Of a DNA stretch of 32,888 bases, positions 1 to 9,611 are shown in pieces; positions within the stretch are counted from its first letter, which is position 1; each line of letters starts with the position of its first letter. A program made the position numbers and the translations under genes. Source of the DNA: Nitrospira sp. Its GTDB lineage: Bacteria > Nitrospirota > Nitrospiria > Nitrospirales > Nitrospiraceae. The notes beneath the pieces were generated by a model. The model saw only the letters and a program-made list of their open reading frames with translations, made no database searches and was not told the DNA's origin. The DNA is taken from the NCBI GenBank assembly GCA_019636875.1, contig JAHBWR010000030.1:1-32888 (forward strand). The letters run 5' to 3'.

Positions 1-2192
1 TGCCAATCGTCCGTGGTGTACCCGACGCGGCGAGCCAGGAAGATAAATTCGTCGGAATCGATCGATGGAAGGACGCGGTCTTTGGCATTCCCACGGACCA
101 TCCGAAGGCCGTCGATGAGCATGCGAATGAAAAAATAGGCCTTACGCAGGTCCTCGCCGTCTTGTCTGGTGACGAGCCCGCAGCCCATGAGGGCCGCCAA
201 GGCCTGCATGGTGTTGGGAGTTCGCAAGATTGCGAGCTGCTGGCCATGCATAATCTGGAGGTACTGGATGGCATATTCGATATCGACGATGCCTCCTGGG
301 CTATGTTTGAGATTCACCGTGCCGCGTTCGACGAACTCTTTCAATTGCTGTCGGCGCAAGTCGAGCGCGGTGCGCAGGTCCCAGGTTTTGCCGCTGTATA
401 CGTAGTTGTCGCGATGGGTTTCGACACGCTTGCCGAGTAGGGGATCGCCAGCCACATGCCGAAGTTTGATCAAGGATTGGCGTTCAAATGGGGCAGCCAG
501 ACCATAGTCGCTGTAGTATTTTGTGATTTCGTCGAAGGGATTGGTCAGGGATCCCTTTCCCCCGTGGGGCCGAAGGCGTACATCAAGGTGAAAAATGCCC
601 TCTTGTTTCGCGTCGATCCACTGCAGTAGTTCATGCCCCAACCGTTCGAAGTATTCGCTGTTCTCGATCGGATTCTTGCCACTGGTACGACCTGCGTCGC
701 CGTAGACGAACATCACCTCGATATCAGAGGCATAGCCCAGCTCTCGACCGCCGAATTTGCCCAAGCCGAGTACGGTGAACGGGCAGGGTTTCTTGTTTGC
801 CAAGCGTGGGGGGCCATATAACTTGTTCAATTTCGCCTGGCAGTCTTTCAAACTCCGATCGACGATGACTTCGGCGAGCTGCGTCAAGGCGGCTGAGAAG
901 TCAGGCAACATCGTATCCGTCTCGACGATGTGTTTCATGTCGATACGAAAGAGTTCGCGGTCCTTAAACCCGTTCAGAGCGGCTTTCCGCGCTTCGTCGG
1001 TCTTTGCCTGCGTGACCTGACGATCAAGTTCTCTGCGCAGCGTGGCTCGTGGCCTCATGAGGGGCGCATCGCGATAGTCTTGTAAGAGAGGCAGCAGGTT
1101 GCTGTATTGGAGACGGAGAAAATCTTCCCAGAGAAAATCGCTGGCACCAAGCAGACGGGCCAGCAGCGGAAAGGTTTTCTTGTCGCTGAGAAAGGCTAAG
1201 GCTTGTTGCTGGGCCTTTCCTTTCGCCTGTTGCATGGTGAGGTCGAGAAACTGGTCGAAGGCCTCCAAAGCCTTAGTCGGATCAGGGGCCCAGGTGAGGG
1301 CATGGGTGAACTGCTTGATGAGCACGGCCGTCAGTCGCAGCTGCTGTTGATCGGTCGCATCGGTGAGCTTCTGGCCGTGGCGGTTACGGACATAGAATCG
1401 GTCGTGGATCTTTCCTTTCTCCACGTCGAACTGTGCCTTGGAAATATAGATATTGCGCATCGCGAGGGCATTGGCGAAGGCATAGAGGAACGCCGGGGTG
1501 TCGTCCGACCGGATCTCCATGACCGTGTCCATAGCGGACTGACTATTGTCGAACGTGATCTGTACCGGAAGGAGGAGACCGCTGAATGATCCGCGATGTT
1601 TGCCGAGTTGTTCGACCAGATGTCGATTGACCGCCAATCGTGCCTCCTCGAATCGTCCTTTGTCGAGCAACGCGATGATCGAGTGGAGCTCCTCCTCCAA
1701 ATGAGCCTGTTGTGTTGTGCCCCATGCTTCCCCAGGAACCGGCAGAACACGAAACACATCGACGATCTTTTTTCTGCTCAGACCGGGGGTTCCCTTCGTG
1801 TGAACCCGCGGACGATGCCCCGTCCAACTGGTGCGGGATGGCTGAGGGGTAACCTGTTCGGAAAACGTATAGATGTCACCTTCTTCAATATTCAAACCAA
1901 AGGCTGACAGCAGGCCGCAAATCATGGCGAATTCAGAGAAGTAATCGTAGGCGACGACTGTGATTTCGAACCGCGTGTCCTGCTGTTCGGAACAGGCGAC
2001 CGTGCAGGGATGGTCAAAATCCAGCTGTGCTGCCAATCGGACGTGTTCGGCGATCGTCGTGGCTTCGAACCGCTGGAAGTATTCCGGATCCATGCGGCTG
2101 AAGAAATCCTGAAGGATGTCCTCCGCAACATTCGAGCACAGCGGACGAACGCTATTGAGGAGAGCGGTGCGGTCGGGAGAGCCGATGGACAT
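1..2192 (-). CDS. ACT-domain GlnE-like nucleotidyltransferase, C-terminus cut by window edge
   Basis: An open minus-strand frame starts with ATG at 2192-2190 and runs without a stop to the left edge, giving 730 codons and an incomplete C-terminus. Two ACT-like segments are visible: residues about 75-110, with the GlnD-like pattern FEITVVAYD, then LNIEEGDIYTF; and about 213-290, starting ITFDN and containing RNIYISKAQ and FYVRNRHGQK, like the second ACT domain of GlnD. From about residue 476 comes a GlnE nucleotidyltransferase core: GLGKFGGRELGYASD, the acidic pair D-I-E at about 490, LDVRLRPHGG, then the LKHSPGGIVDIEY helix motif. Known family: GlnE adds or removes AMP on glutamine synthetase; ACT domains in GlnD sense glutamine. 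I infer a GlnE-type enzyme with its own amino-acid sensor. Ordinary GlnE has two catalytic halves and no ACT domain. The second acidic residue is Glu, where Asp is usual. A strong Shine-Dalgarno is not visible before the ATG. It is divergent from the other GlnE-like gene at 2291. Confidence 0.8.
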   Translation of the reverse strand, partial: MSIGSPDRTALLNSVRPLCSNVAEDILQDFFSRMDPEYFQRFEATTIAEHVRLAAQLDFDHPCTVACSEQQDTRFEITVVAYDYFSEFAMICGLLSAFGLNIEEGDIYTFSEQVTPQPSRTSWTGHRPRVHTKGTPGLSRKKIVDVFRVLPVPGEAWGTTQQAHLEEELHSIIALLDKGRFEEARLAVNRHLVEQLGKHRGSFSGLLLPVQITFDNSQSAMDTVMEIRSDDTPAFLYAFANALAMRNIYISKAQFDVEKGKIHDRFYVRNRHGQKLTDATDQQQLRLTAVLIKQFTHALTWAPDPTKALEAFDQFLDLTMQQAKGKAQQQALAFLSDKKTFPLLARLLGASDFLWEDFLRLQYSNLLPLLQDYRDAPLMRPRATLRRELDRQVTQAKTDEARKAALNGFKDRELFRIDMKHIVETDTMLPDFSAALTQLAEVIVDRSLKDCQAKLNKLYGPPRLANKKPCPFTVLGLGKFGGRELGYASDIEVMFVYGDAGRTSGKNPIENSEYFERLGHELLQWIDAKQEGIFHLDVRLRPHGGKGSLTNPFDEITKYYSDYGLAAPFERQSLIKLRHVAGDPLLGKRVETHRDNYVYSGKTWDLRTALDLRRQQLKEFVERGTVNLKHSPGGIVDIEYAIQYLQIMHGQQLAILRTPNTMQALAALMGCGLVTRQDGEDLRKAYFFIRMLIDGLRMVRGNAKDRVLPSIDSDEFIFLARRVGYTTDDW

Positions 2193-2219
2193 AGGGGTCA
2201 GTATACCCGAATGGTTTCG

Positions 2220-2248
2220 TTGTGCGTAGGGAAAGCTGCCAGTATAAT
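2220..2248 (+). promoter_or_regulatory. Candidate sigma-70 promoter for the plus-strand GlnE-like gene
   Basis: A perfect -10 hexamer TATAAT lies at 2243-2248, with TTGTGC at 2220-2225 as a weak -35 at 17 bp spacing. It sits in the 98 bp gap between the two divergent GlnE-like genes and points toward the GTG start at 2291. Transcription would begin near 2255. The -35 shares only TTG with consensus. Confidence 0.45.
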
Positions 2249-2290
2249 GCCGCGCCAGACGGAGATCGTAGGAAACGTGAGGCGTGAAGT

Positions 2291-4015
2291 GTGAAACGAA
2301 AGTCCGAGAAGACCGACCGATCACGACTATCGGTCGGGAGAGAGACACCGGTGCGGCCTGATCCCAGACCCATTCTGCTGGCAGAGAAACGGGATCCTGC
2401 TGGGGTACGGGCGATGTTATCGGCCTATGGCCTGCGTGATCCGGATCAGGCCGACCGTAACCTCAATGCCATGGCAGGCGATCCCATCCAACGGCGGCGG
2501 CTAGCCGACATTCTTCCGATGATGTTGGAATCGATTTCGCGGACTGCCGACCCTGATCAGGCGCTGAATCATTGGGAGCGCATGTTGGGGAGCGTGTCCC
2601 GCACCTCGTTTCTCGACTACTTGCGTACATGGCCTCGTATGCTTGATCTGCTCTGTGCCATTTTCGGCAACAGCGATGCCTTGACCTTTACACTCCTCAG
2701 GGACACGACGCTGGTGTATTGGTTGGCTGAGGAGAAAGTGTTGTCCAAACCGCCGACGAGAAAGGGGCTGGAACGCGCGCTTCAGGAAAGCATCGGGCAT
2801 CTCACCTCCAAGGAAGTGAAGTTGGATGCGGTGCGTCGATTTCGACGGCGGGAGATGTTACGCATCGGGGTCCGCGACCTACTCCGGCTTGCTACGGTGG
2901 CGGAGACCACTGGTTCGTTGTCGGATTTGGCCAGCCTGCTGATTCATGCTGCCTACGAGATCGTCGATGCCGATCTGAAACAGCAGTACGGCGTGCCCAT
3001 GCATCAAAATCGGCAGGGCCGATGGAGAGAAACAGGGTTTGCCGTTATCGGGATGGGGAAGCTGGGCGGGCACGAGCTCAACTATAGCTCGGATGTAGAT
3101 CTCCTCTACATCTATGAGTCCGATGATGGAGAAACCAGAGCTCGGGGCCGGAAGCGTGTCGCCGCCCCACCCGGCGTTGGTATCTCGAACGAAGAGTATT
3201 TCGAAATTCTTTCGCGCGAATTGACCAGAGTGCTGAGTGAGCCCACTCGAGAGGGCCATGTGTTTCGGGTTGATTTGCGATTACGGGCGGAGGGTTCCGT
3301 CGGTCAGTTGGCACGGTCACTGGCCAGTTATCAGCGATATTATCTTGCCAGAGGGCAGGTCTGGGAACGGCTGGCTTTGCTTAAAGCGGCACCGGTGGCC
3401 GGCTCAGAAGAGCTTGGGAAGGCCTTCGTGAAGGCTATAAAGCCGTTCATATTCGGAGTCGGCAAGAAACCGCCGGATCTAGCCGACGCAGCGCGCGTGG
3501 TTGAGGAGGTGCGTGCCGTCAAGGACATGATCGATGGAAGAATGTTCGTGCGAGGGCACGAGCACCGCAATGTGAAGCTGGGAACGGGCGGGATCAGAGA
3601 AATCGAATTCTTTGCCCAAACTCTGCAAGTTTTGGCAGGAAGACAGCTTCCGGCAGTGGTCGACAGAAGCACGCTCGGCGCCTTAGCACGCTTTGCGAGG
3701 CGGAAGCTCATCTCAGCTCAAGAACAGCAAGATCTCACGGTGGCGTACGTGTTCTTGCGCGATGTGGAGCATAAACTGCAGATGGTTCATGATCTCCAGA
3801 CCCACTCGCTTCCCGCAGAGATGCAAGAACTGGAGCGTTGTGCAATTCGGATGGGCTATGGGGCAGACGATCGCAAGAAGGCAGCGGAGCTCTTTCTCGT
3901 CGACCATCAGCGATATACGACCGTTGTCCACCGAGTCTTTCAATCGCTTTTTTCTGAGCCGAAGACCTCACACGTTCTCCAGGCAACGCTTAGAGCCATC
4001 AAAGCTAAGACCTAA
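2291..4015 (+). CDS. GlnE-like half-protein (adenylyl-removase-type nucleotidyltransferase)
   Basis: The protein has 574 residues. It carries GMGKLGGHELNYSSDVDLLY at about residues 254-273, including the D-V-D metal-binding pair, then VDLRLRAEG, an ARGQVWERLALLKA segment, KLGTGGIREIEFFAQ, and DVEHKLQMVHDLQTHSLP. These match the order and wording of the N-terminal (deadenylylating) half of GlnE more closely than its C-terminal half. Full GlnE is usually about 950 residues with two such units, so this is a single-unit version. The GTG at 2291 is the earliest possible start because an in-frame TGA lies at 2285-2287; a GAGG at 2279-2282 supports it. The next ATG would remove about 40 residues. 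I infer a role in control of glutamine synthetase together with the divergent ACT-containing paralogue. Which direction of the reaction each protein catalyses cannot be read from sequence alone. Confidence 0.85.
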   Translation: MKRKSEKTDRSRLSVGRETPVRPDPRPILLAEKRDPAGVRAMLSAYGLRDPDQADRNLNAMAGDPIQRRRLADILPMMLESISRTADPDQALNHWERMLGSVSRTSFLDYLRTWPRMLDLLCAIFGNSDALTFTLLRDTTLVYWLAEEKVLSKPPTRKGLERALQESIGHLTSKEVKLDAVRRFRRREMLRIGVRDLLRLATVAETTGSLSDLASLLIHAAYEIVDADLKQQYGVPMHQNRQGRWRETGFAVIGMGKLGGHELNYSSDVDLLYIYESDDGETRARGRKRVAAPPGVGISNEEYFEILSRELTRVLSEPTREGHVFRVDLRLRAEGSVGQLARSLASYQRYYLARGQVWERLALLKAAPVAGSEELGKAFVKAIKPFIFGVGKKPPDLADAARVVEEVRAVKDMIDGRMFVRGHEHRNVKLGTGGIREIEFFAQTLQVLAGRQLPAVVDRSTLGALARFARRKLISAQEQQDLTVAYVFLRDVEHKLQMVHDLQTHSLPAEMQELERCAIRMGYGADDRKKAAELFLVDHQRYTTVVHRVFQSLFSEPKTSHVLQATLRAIKAKT

Positions 4016-4036
4016 CGAAGATCTCTTTCGGAAACA

Positions 4037-4070
4037 CGAAGGGCCCGGCGGTTTCCCGCCGAGCCCTTCG
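4037..4070. terminator. Bidirectional hairpin terminator between convergent genes
   Basis: Arms 4037-4051 and 4056-4070 form a 15 bp stem with one C-A mismatch and a TTTC loop. It lies between the stop of the GlnE-like gene and the stop of groL, where a shared terminator is expected. There is no long T-run on either side, so strength is uncertain. Confidence 0.7.
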
Positions 4071-4108
4071 TCATGGTCGCCAACTGTCGGCTCTGAGCCG
4101 TCAGCTGC

Positions 4109-5773
<1,665 letters not shown>

Positions 5774-5805
5774 CTAGATGTGTCAGGTTGATTTGAAACA
5801 CGTGC

Positions 5806-6105
5806 CTAGCTGGTGAAGATACCGAGAATGTCTTCTTCCTTGAGAATCAAGCATTCTTCATCTTCGATACGAAGTTTGCTGCCCGAGTATTTATCGAACA
5901 GGACGTGATCGCCGACCTTGACGTTTTCCACTTTCTTCCCGATCGCTTGGACCACGCCTCGTTGAGGCTTTTCCTTTGCAGAATCAGGCACATAAATCCC
6001 ACCGGCGGTCTTCTCGAGTTCTTCGGTATACGTGACAAACACACGTTCACCCAAAGGCTGAAAACCCTTAGCGACGTTCTTCTTCTCCTTCGTGGCTGTG
6101 CTCAT
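5806..6105 (-). CDS. groS: 10 kDa co-chaperonin GroES
   Basis: A 99-residue protein with the GroES fold markers: PLGERVFVTYTEELEKTAGG (mobile loop region), GIYVPDSAKEKPQRGVV, and GDHVLFDKYSG. The first dozen residues form a short basic extension before the conserved core. It caps the GroEL ring. A very strong Shine-Dalgarno (GGAGGAGG in the mRNA, about 6109-6120) precedes the ATG. It is the first gene of groS-groL. No CIRCE inverted repeat is visible upstream, while an rpoH-like sigma gene sits directly upstream on the same strand, so sigma-32-type control is more likely than HrcA control. Confidence 0.97.
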   Translation of the reverse strand: MSTATKEKKNVAKGFQPLGERVFVTYTEELEKTAGGIYVPDSAKEKPQRGVVQAIGKKVENVKVGDHVLFDKYSGSKLRIEDEECLILKEEDILGIFTS

Positions 6106-6206
6106 AACAGAACCTCCTCCTCGTGAAAGTTAACTCGTGACGTGTTGACGGTTAGTATGTGATTGGGTTGAACTCGCTTATAACCCCGGAAGCAAGTGAC
6201 TGGGTG

Positions 6207-6234
6207 GAGATAGACCTTACTTCACGCAAGTCAA
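6207..6234 (-). promoter_or_regulatory. Candidate promoter for groSL
   Basis: On the minus strand, TTGACT (6229-6234) is followed after 16 bp by TATCTC (6207-6212). The preceding C gives CTTGACT, close to the sigma-32 -35 box CTTGAA, but no CCCCAT-type -10 follows. The stretch upstream of it (6240-6360) is A/T rich. The region 6106-6362 otherwise holds only the groS leader. Confidence 0.3.
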
Positions 6235-6362
6235 GAGGGGATGCGAGGGAATTTTATCGATCTGCCATTTCCGCTCTTAGTAGAAGTTTAGGTATCATAA
6301 CTCATTGAGAAATAGAAGTTCCAGTGTTTTTCTAGGCAGTTAGGAGATGAAAAAGGATGGGT

Positions 6363-7358
6363 TTAGGCCCGCAATCGATCAAAATCCTTGATGTCTTTTT
6401 TGACGTACTCTCGAAGGCGTTTGATAATGCGGGCCTCCAGCTGGCGGGTCCGTTCCTTGGTAATTCCGTACTTCTCACCAAGATCATCCAGGGTCAGGGG
6501 GGAATCGGACAAAATACGATTCCTCAGGATATCTTCGTCCCGCTCTTCCAGAGTTTTGATGAATTCAGCCAGTTTAGCTCGAAAGAGCGTCTTGAGTTGA
6601 TGATCAGCGATCTGTTCGTCGGCCGGCTCTTGGTGGGATGGTAAGACATCGAGGAGCGTGCTCTCCTGATCTTCCCCGATCGGTTGATCGAGCGAAAGTT
6701 CCCAGTTGCCGAGGCGCTGGTCCATTTCGACGACGTCGCGTTCGCGCACATTTAGGCGATCGGCCAGCAGCTTCGTATCGGGGGCGAAACCTTCCCGTTC
6801 AAGCTTAGCCTTTTCCTTCTTCAAATTGTAAAAGAGTTTTCGCTGATCCTGAGTTGTCCCGACCTTGACCAGTCGGAAGGTGTGCAGCAGATAACGGAGA
6901 ATATAGGCACGAGACCACCAGGCGGCATAGGCGTAGAACCGGACGTTTTTCGACGGGTCAAATTTCTTGATGGCATGCATCAGACCGACGTTGCCTTCTT
7001 GAATCAGATCCATGTGGTCGGCACCGGTATGAAGATATTCGGACGCGATGGAGACGGAGACCCGTAGGTTGGCCATGATGAGTCTGACCGCGGCCTCGCG
7101 GCTGCCATGTGTGTGGTACTCCTGAAACAGTTGAAGCTCCTCTTCCTTTGTGAGGTAGGGGTATCGGCGTACTTCGGCGAGGTATTGCTGGAGGGCTGTA
7201 ACCGGGACGACGGCCGTAGTATCGGGTCGCGGGCTCGCTTCCTGATCGGGAAGTGGACTCAGTTCGGCGCTGGCTTGGATGTCGTGTAGCTCAGCCGGAG
7301 AGGGCTCCAAGTCTTCAGGCTCGTCCGGGAGGGTGTTGGTCTCGTCAAGTATGGGCAT
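6363..7358 (-). CDS. rpoH: RpoH-like sigma factor (sigma-32 family)
   Basis: A 331-residue sigma-70-family protein. Region 2 contains DLIQEGNVGLMHAIKKFDP and the -10-recognition segment FYAYAAWWSRAYILRYL. At about residues 171-181 there is QRKLFYNLKKEK, a close match to the RpoH box that separates heat-shock sigmas from other group members. Region 4 ends the protein with TLDDLGEKYGITKERTRQLE, the -35-binding helix-turn-helix. E. coli RpoH is 284 residues; the extra length here is an acidic, proline-rich N-terminal stretch of about 50 residues. It directs RNA polymerase to stress promoters. It lies 257 bp upstream of groS on the same strand, so it probably controls its own neighbours. Another non-primary sigma role is possible but the RpoH box argues against it. 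Confidence 0.87.
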   Translation of the reverse strand: MPILDETNTLPDEPEDLEPSPAELHDIQASAELSPLPDQEASPRPDTTAVVPVTALQQYLAEVRRYPYLTKEEELQLFQEYHTHGSREAAVRLIMANLRVSVSIASEYLHTGADHMDLIQEGNVGLMHAIKKFDPSKNVRFYAYAAWWSRAYILRYLLHTFRLVKVGTTQDQRKLFYNLKKEKAKLEREGFAPDTKLLADRLNVRERDVVEMDQRLGNWELSLDQPIGEDQESTLLDVLPSHQEPADEQIADHQLKTLFRAKLAEFIKTLEERDEDILRNRILSDSPLTLDDLGEKYGITKERTRQLEARIIKRLREYVKKDIKDFDRLRA

Positions 7359-7451
7359 GAAAGTGCAGCCTACACCAGAATCCTAGGCGGCAACAATGCT
7401 GAAAACTGCTTTGAATCGACGGTGGGAATATGGATAGGGGGCCGGCATCTG

Positions 7452-7481
7452 TTGCACCCGCGAATGAAGCTCCCCTATAGT
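7452..7481 (+). promoter_or_regulatory. Candidate promoter for the NarK-like gene
   Basis: TTGCAC (7452-7457) and TATAGT (7476-7481) are spaced by 18 bp. Transcription would start near 7488. This is just before the ATG at 7490 but leaves room for the GGAGG at 7494-7498, which supports the GTG start at 7505. Confidence 0.45.
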
Positions 7482-7504
7482 GCTGATCAATGTGGAGGCC
7501 GGGC

Positions 7505-8707
7505 GTGTCAGAGATTTGGAACATTTTAAGGACTGGTCATTGGCCCTCGCTTCTTGGGGGCTGGTTACATCTGACAGTTAGTTTCATGGTGTGGCTGCTC
7601 GCCGGGGCGATGAGTCTGTCGCTCGCCCAGGCTTTGCAGCTCAGCGATCAAGAACTTGCCTGGCTGGTCTCATTGCCGTTACTCAGCGGGGCGGTATTGC
7701 GGATGGTGGCTGGGTGGAGTGCGGACCGGCTGGGCGCGCGGTCTACCGCTGTTGTTATTCTCCTGGCGGAGTTGCTCGTGTTGTCCTGGGGCTGGCTCGG
7801 CGTGACTAGCCATGCTGATGCTTTGGTCTTTTCAGTCGGCCTGGGTGTGGCGGGAGCGAGTTTTTCGGTTGCGCTTCCCATTGCGAGCCGTGCCTATCCG
7901 CCGCAGGCGCAAGGCCTTGTCCTTGGTCTTGTCGCATCGGGGAATATCGGCACTGTGCTTATCTTTTTTCTAGCGCCACGCTGGGCCGTGGCATCGGATT
8001 GGCACCAAGTCTGCGGCATGATGGCTGGGGTCGTTGCAGCGACACTGGCGGTGTTTGTGACGGCTGTACCGCGAACAACCGCAGTTTCTGGACCCCAAGC
8101 CGTGACCTGGTGGCATAACGTCGCACACCTGGTCCGCCGCCGTGCAGCCTATTGGCTCTGTTTCCTCTATGCGGTCACATTCGGCGGGTTTGTGGGGTTG
8201 TGTAGTCTGTTGCCGTTGCTGTTGCATGAGGTCTACCGGATTGATGCGATACAGGCTGGGGCGCTGGCCGCTCTGTGTGGGCTCATGGGCAGCCTGATCC
8301 GGCCGGTCGGTGGCCATGTGGCAGATCGACAGGGGGGTCTGAGGACGCTGTATTACGTGTTGCCTGTGATTGCGGGGGCCGTGGTGGCTGTCATCAGTCC
8401 TTCGCCTACGACGGCGGTCGTGATGATGGTGGTCTCGACCGCGGCGATGGGGTTCGGCAATGGCGTGGTGTTTCAGCTCGTCGCAGAATGGTTTCCCGAG
8501 GACATCGGCTTGGCGTCCGGAGTGGTTGGAGCGTCCGGTGCCGTCGGCGGTTTTTTGCTACCGATCCTCATCAGTACCGTGAAGAGATTCTCGGGCAGCT
8601 ATGAACTTGGACTCTGGTTCTTTGCTGGGGTCGCAGTGTGTGCCTGGGGTACGGTGATGGTGGCGTTGCGGAGCGGTAGGTCTTCGCCGGTCGAGCTTTC
8701 CTCCTGA
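7505..8707 (+). CDS. NarK/NasA-type nitrate/nitrite MFS transporter
   Basis: A protein of about 400 residues with roughly 12 hydrophobic segments. Diagnostic motifs of the nitrate/nitrite porter branch are present: LRMVAGWSADRLG after the second segment (Arg about 66), GSLIRPVGGHVADRQGG (Arg about 266), and the nitrate-signature region GFGNGVVFQ followed by GVVGASGAVGGFLLP. The two arginines are the substrate-binding residues known from NarK. It sits in the inner membrane and would move nitrate or nitrite. I place the start at GTG 7505, because GGAGG lies 6 bp upstream; the in-frame ATG at 7490 has no ribosome site and would be almost at the predicted transcript start. It is a single-gene unit, with vapBC convergent on the other side. 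Whether it imports, exports or exchanges cannot be told from sequence. Confidence 0.85.
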   Translation: MSEIWNILRTGHWPSLLGGWLHLTVSFMVWLLAGAMSLSLAQALQLSDQELAWLVSLPLLSGAVLRMVAGWSADRLGARSTAVVILLAELLVLSWGWLGVTSHADALVFSVGLGVAGASFSVALPIASRAYPPQAQGLVLGLVASGNIGTVLIFFLAPRWAVASDWHQVCGMMAGVVAATLAVFVTAVPRTTAVSGPQAVTWWHNVAHLVRRRAAYWLCFLYAVTFGGFVGLCSLLPLLLHEVYRIDAIQAGALAALCGLMGSLIRPVGGHVADRQGGLRTLYYVLPVIAGAVVAVISPSPTTAVVMMVVSTAAMGFGNGVVFQLVAEWFPEDIGLASGVVGASGAVGGFLLPILISTVKRFSGSYELGLWFFAGVAVCAWGTVMVALRSGRSSPVELSS

Positions 8708-8781
8708 GCTTCTTACATCACACAGTGCCTGTGGGTTGTGTCAAGCCTCGAGGCCTGAGTGAGCAAGACAACGGCTATTGC

Positions 8782-9204
8782 TTACCGAGCATCATTTACC
8801 AACGGACGAACACGCTTCCTGAGCTCCGTGCGGGATACCGCCTTGAGCAGTCGCTGGTCGTCGGTAATGAGCGAAACCGCTTCCTGTTCAGCCAAGGCAA
8901 GATACAGACAATCGTAAACGGGATGATCCAGTTGGTGGGCCAGCGTGTAGGCTCGAACGAGGAGGGCGTCCGTGGGTACAACGCGATCAAAGTAGAGTGA
9001 GAGCGTCTGCACCATCGCTTCACCCTGCGCCTGCGTCATCTCTCCTCGCTTGACCTTCTTCCACGCGGTGTTACTGGTCTCGACGAGTACGAGGTCAGGG
9101 GCCACGCAGGTCACTCCATTTGTAAGAATCTCGCATGCCGCCGGAGAGCCTGGTTCATCGACAAACCACTTGACCGCGACACTCGCATCAATGACGGCAG
9201 TCAT
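8782..9204 (-). CDS. vapC: PIN-domain ribonuclease toxin, VapC family
   Basis: A 140-residue PIN-domain protein. The acidic metal-binding set is visible: D6 in VIDASVAVKWF, E42 in LVETSN, D98 in VYDCLYLALA, and D115/D116 in LITDDQRLL. Such proteins cleave RNA, often tRNA or rRNA, when not bound by antitoxin. It overlaps the antitoxin gene by 4 nt, the usual antitoxin-first arrangement. All key residues are intact, so it should be functional. Its specific RNA target is unknown. Confidence 0.9.
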   Translation of the reverse strand: MTAVIDASVAVKWFVDEPGSPAACEILTNGVTCVAPDLVLVETSNTAWKKVKRGEMTQAQGEAMVQTLSLYFDRVVPTDALLVRAYTLAHQLDHPVYDCLYLALAEQEAVSLITDDQRLLKAVSRTELRKRVRPLVNDAR

Positions 9205-9431
9205 CGATCTCGGTCCTCTCGAATCAACTTCGTGGAATCCGTCTGGCGGCGTTTCGGTGTCAACCCGCGGATTCGGCTCGCCAGTGCGACACGTTCTTGA
9301 GTATTCGGAACCGCAGCCTTGGAGAGAATGGTGCGCAGTTCTTGCTCCAACGATTGACCGTGGAGCTTCGCCTTGGTCCTAAGCGCTGCAATGACGCGAT
9401 CATCTAAGTTCCGTACGATCACTTGTCCCAT
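9201..9431 (-). CDS. vapB: Ribbon-helix-helix antitoxin, VapB/FitA type
   Basis: A 76-residue protein beginning MGQVIVRNLDDRVIAALR, typical of FitA-like ribbon-helix-helix DNA-binding antitoxins: a short beta strand, then two helices (about 10-22 and 27-38). The basic C-terminal half would wrap the toxin. A GAGGT ribosome site precedes the ATG at 9431. It overlaps vapC by 4 nt, so translation is coupled. A perfect inverted repeat immediately upstream is the likely self-binding operator. Confidence 0.88.
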   Translation of the reverse strand: MGQVIVRNLDDRVIAALRTKAKLHGQSLEQELRTILSKAAVPNTQERVALASRIRGLTPKRRQTDSTKLIREDRDR

Positions 9432-9444
9432 GGTTACCTCACAG

Positions 9445-9484
9445 TGCTATCGAGTATGATAGCAGCGTAACGGATTTCCGTAAA
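9445..9484 (-). promoter_or_regulatory. vapBC promoter with overlapping palindromic operator
   Basis: On the minus strand, TTTACG (9479-9484) and TATCAT (9456-9461) are spaced 17 bp. A perfect 7 bp inverted repeat, TGCTATC-N6-GATAGCA (9445-9464), covers the -10 box. A second palindrome, ACGGATTTCCGT (9470-9481), lies in the spacer and reaches the -35. Autorepression by the VapBC complex is the family rule; the sites are seen directly, their use is inferred. Confidence 0.65.
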
Positions 9485-9611
9485 GCGAAGCGCCGTGATT
9501 GTATCGGTTTCAGTCGTTGGCAGCGGAATTCGCACAGAGGATGATACCCATGGGCTGTCTCCTTGCCGATGTATACGGTTTGACCGTGCCAACCCTAGGC
9601 CATTTTTTCGA

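Noticed and set aside
1203..1589. Plus-strand frame of 128 codons inside the left GlnE-like gene
   Set aside because: It is a shadow of the minus-strand gene, whose frame holds the ACT and nucleotidyltransferase motifs.
6106..6362. Search for a CIRCE element upstream of groS
   Set aside because: No TTAGCACTC-N9-GAGTGCTAA-like repeat is present.
8740..8760. GCCTCGAGGC palindrome after the NarK-like gene as a terminator
   Set aside because: The stem is short, has no usable loop and no T-run follows.
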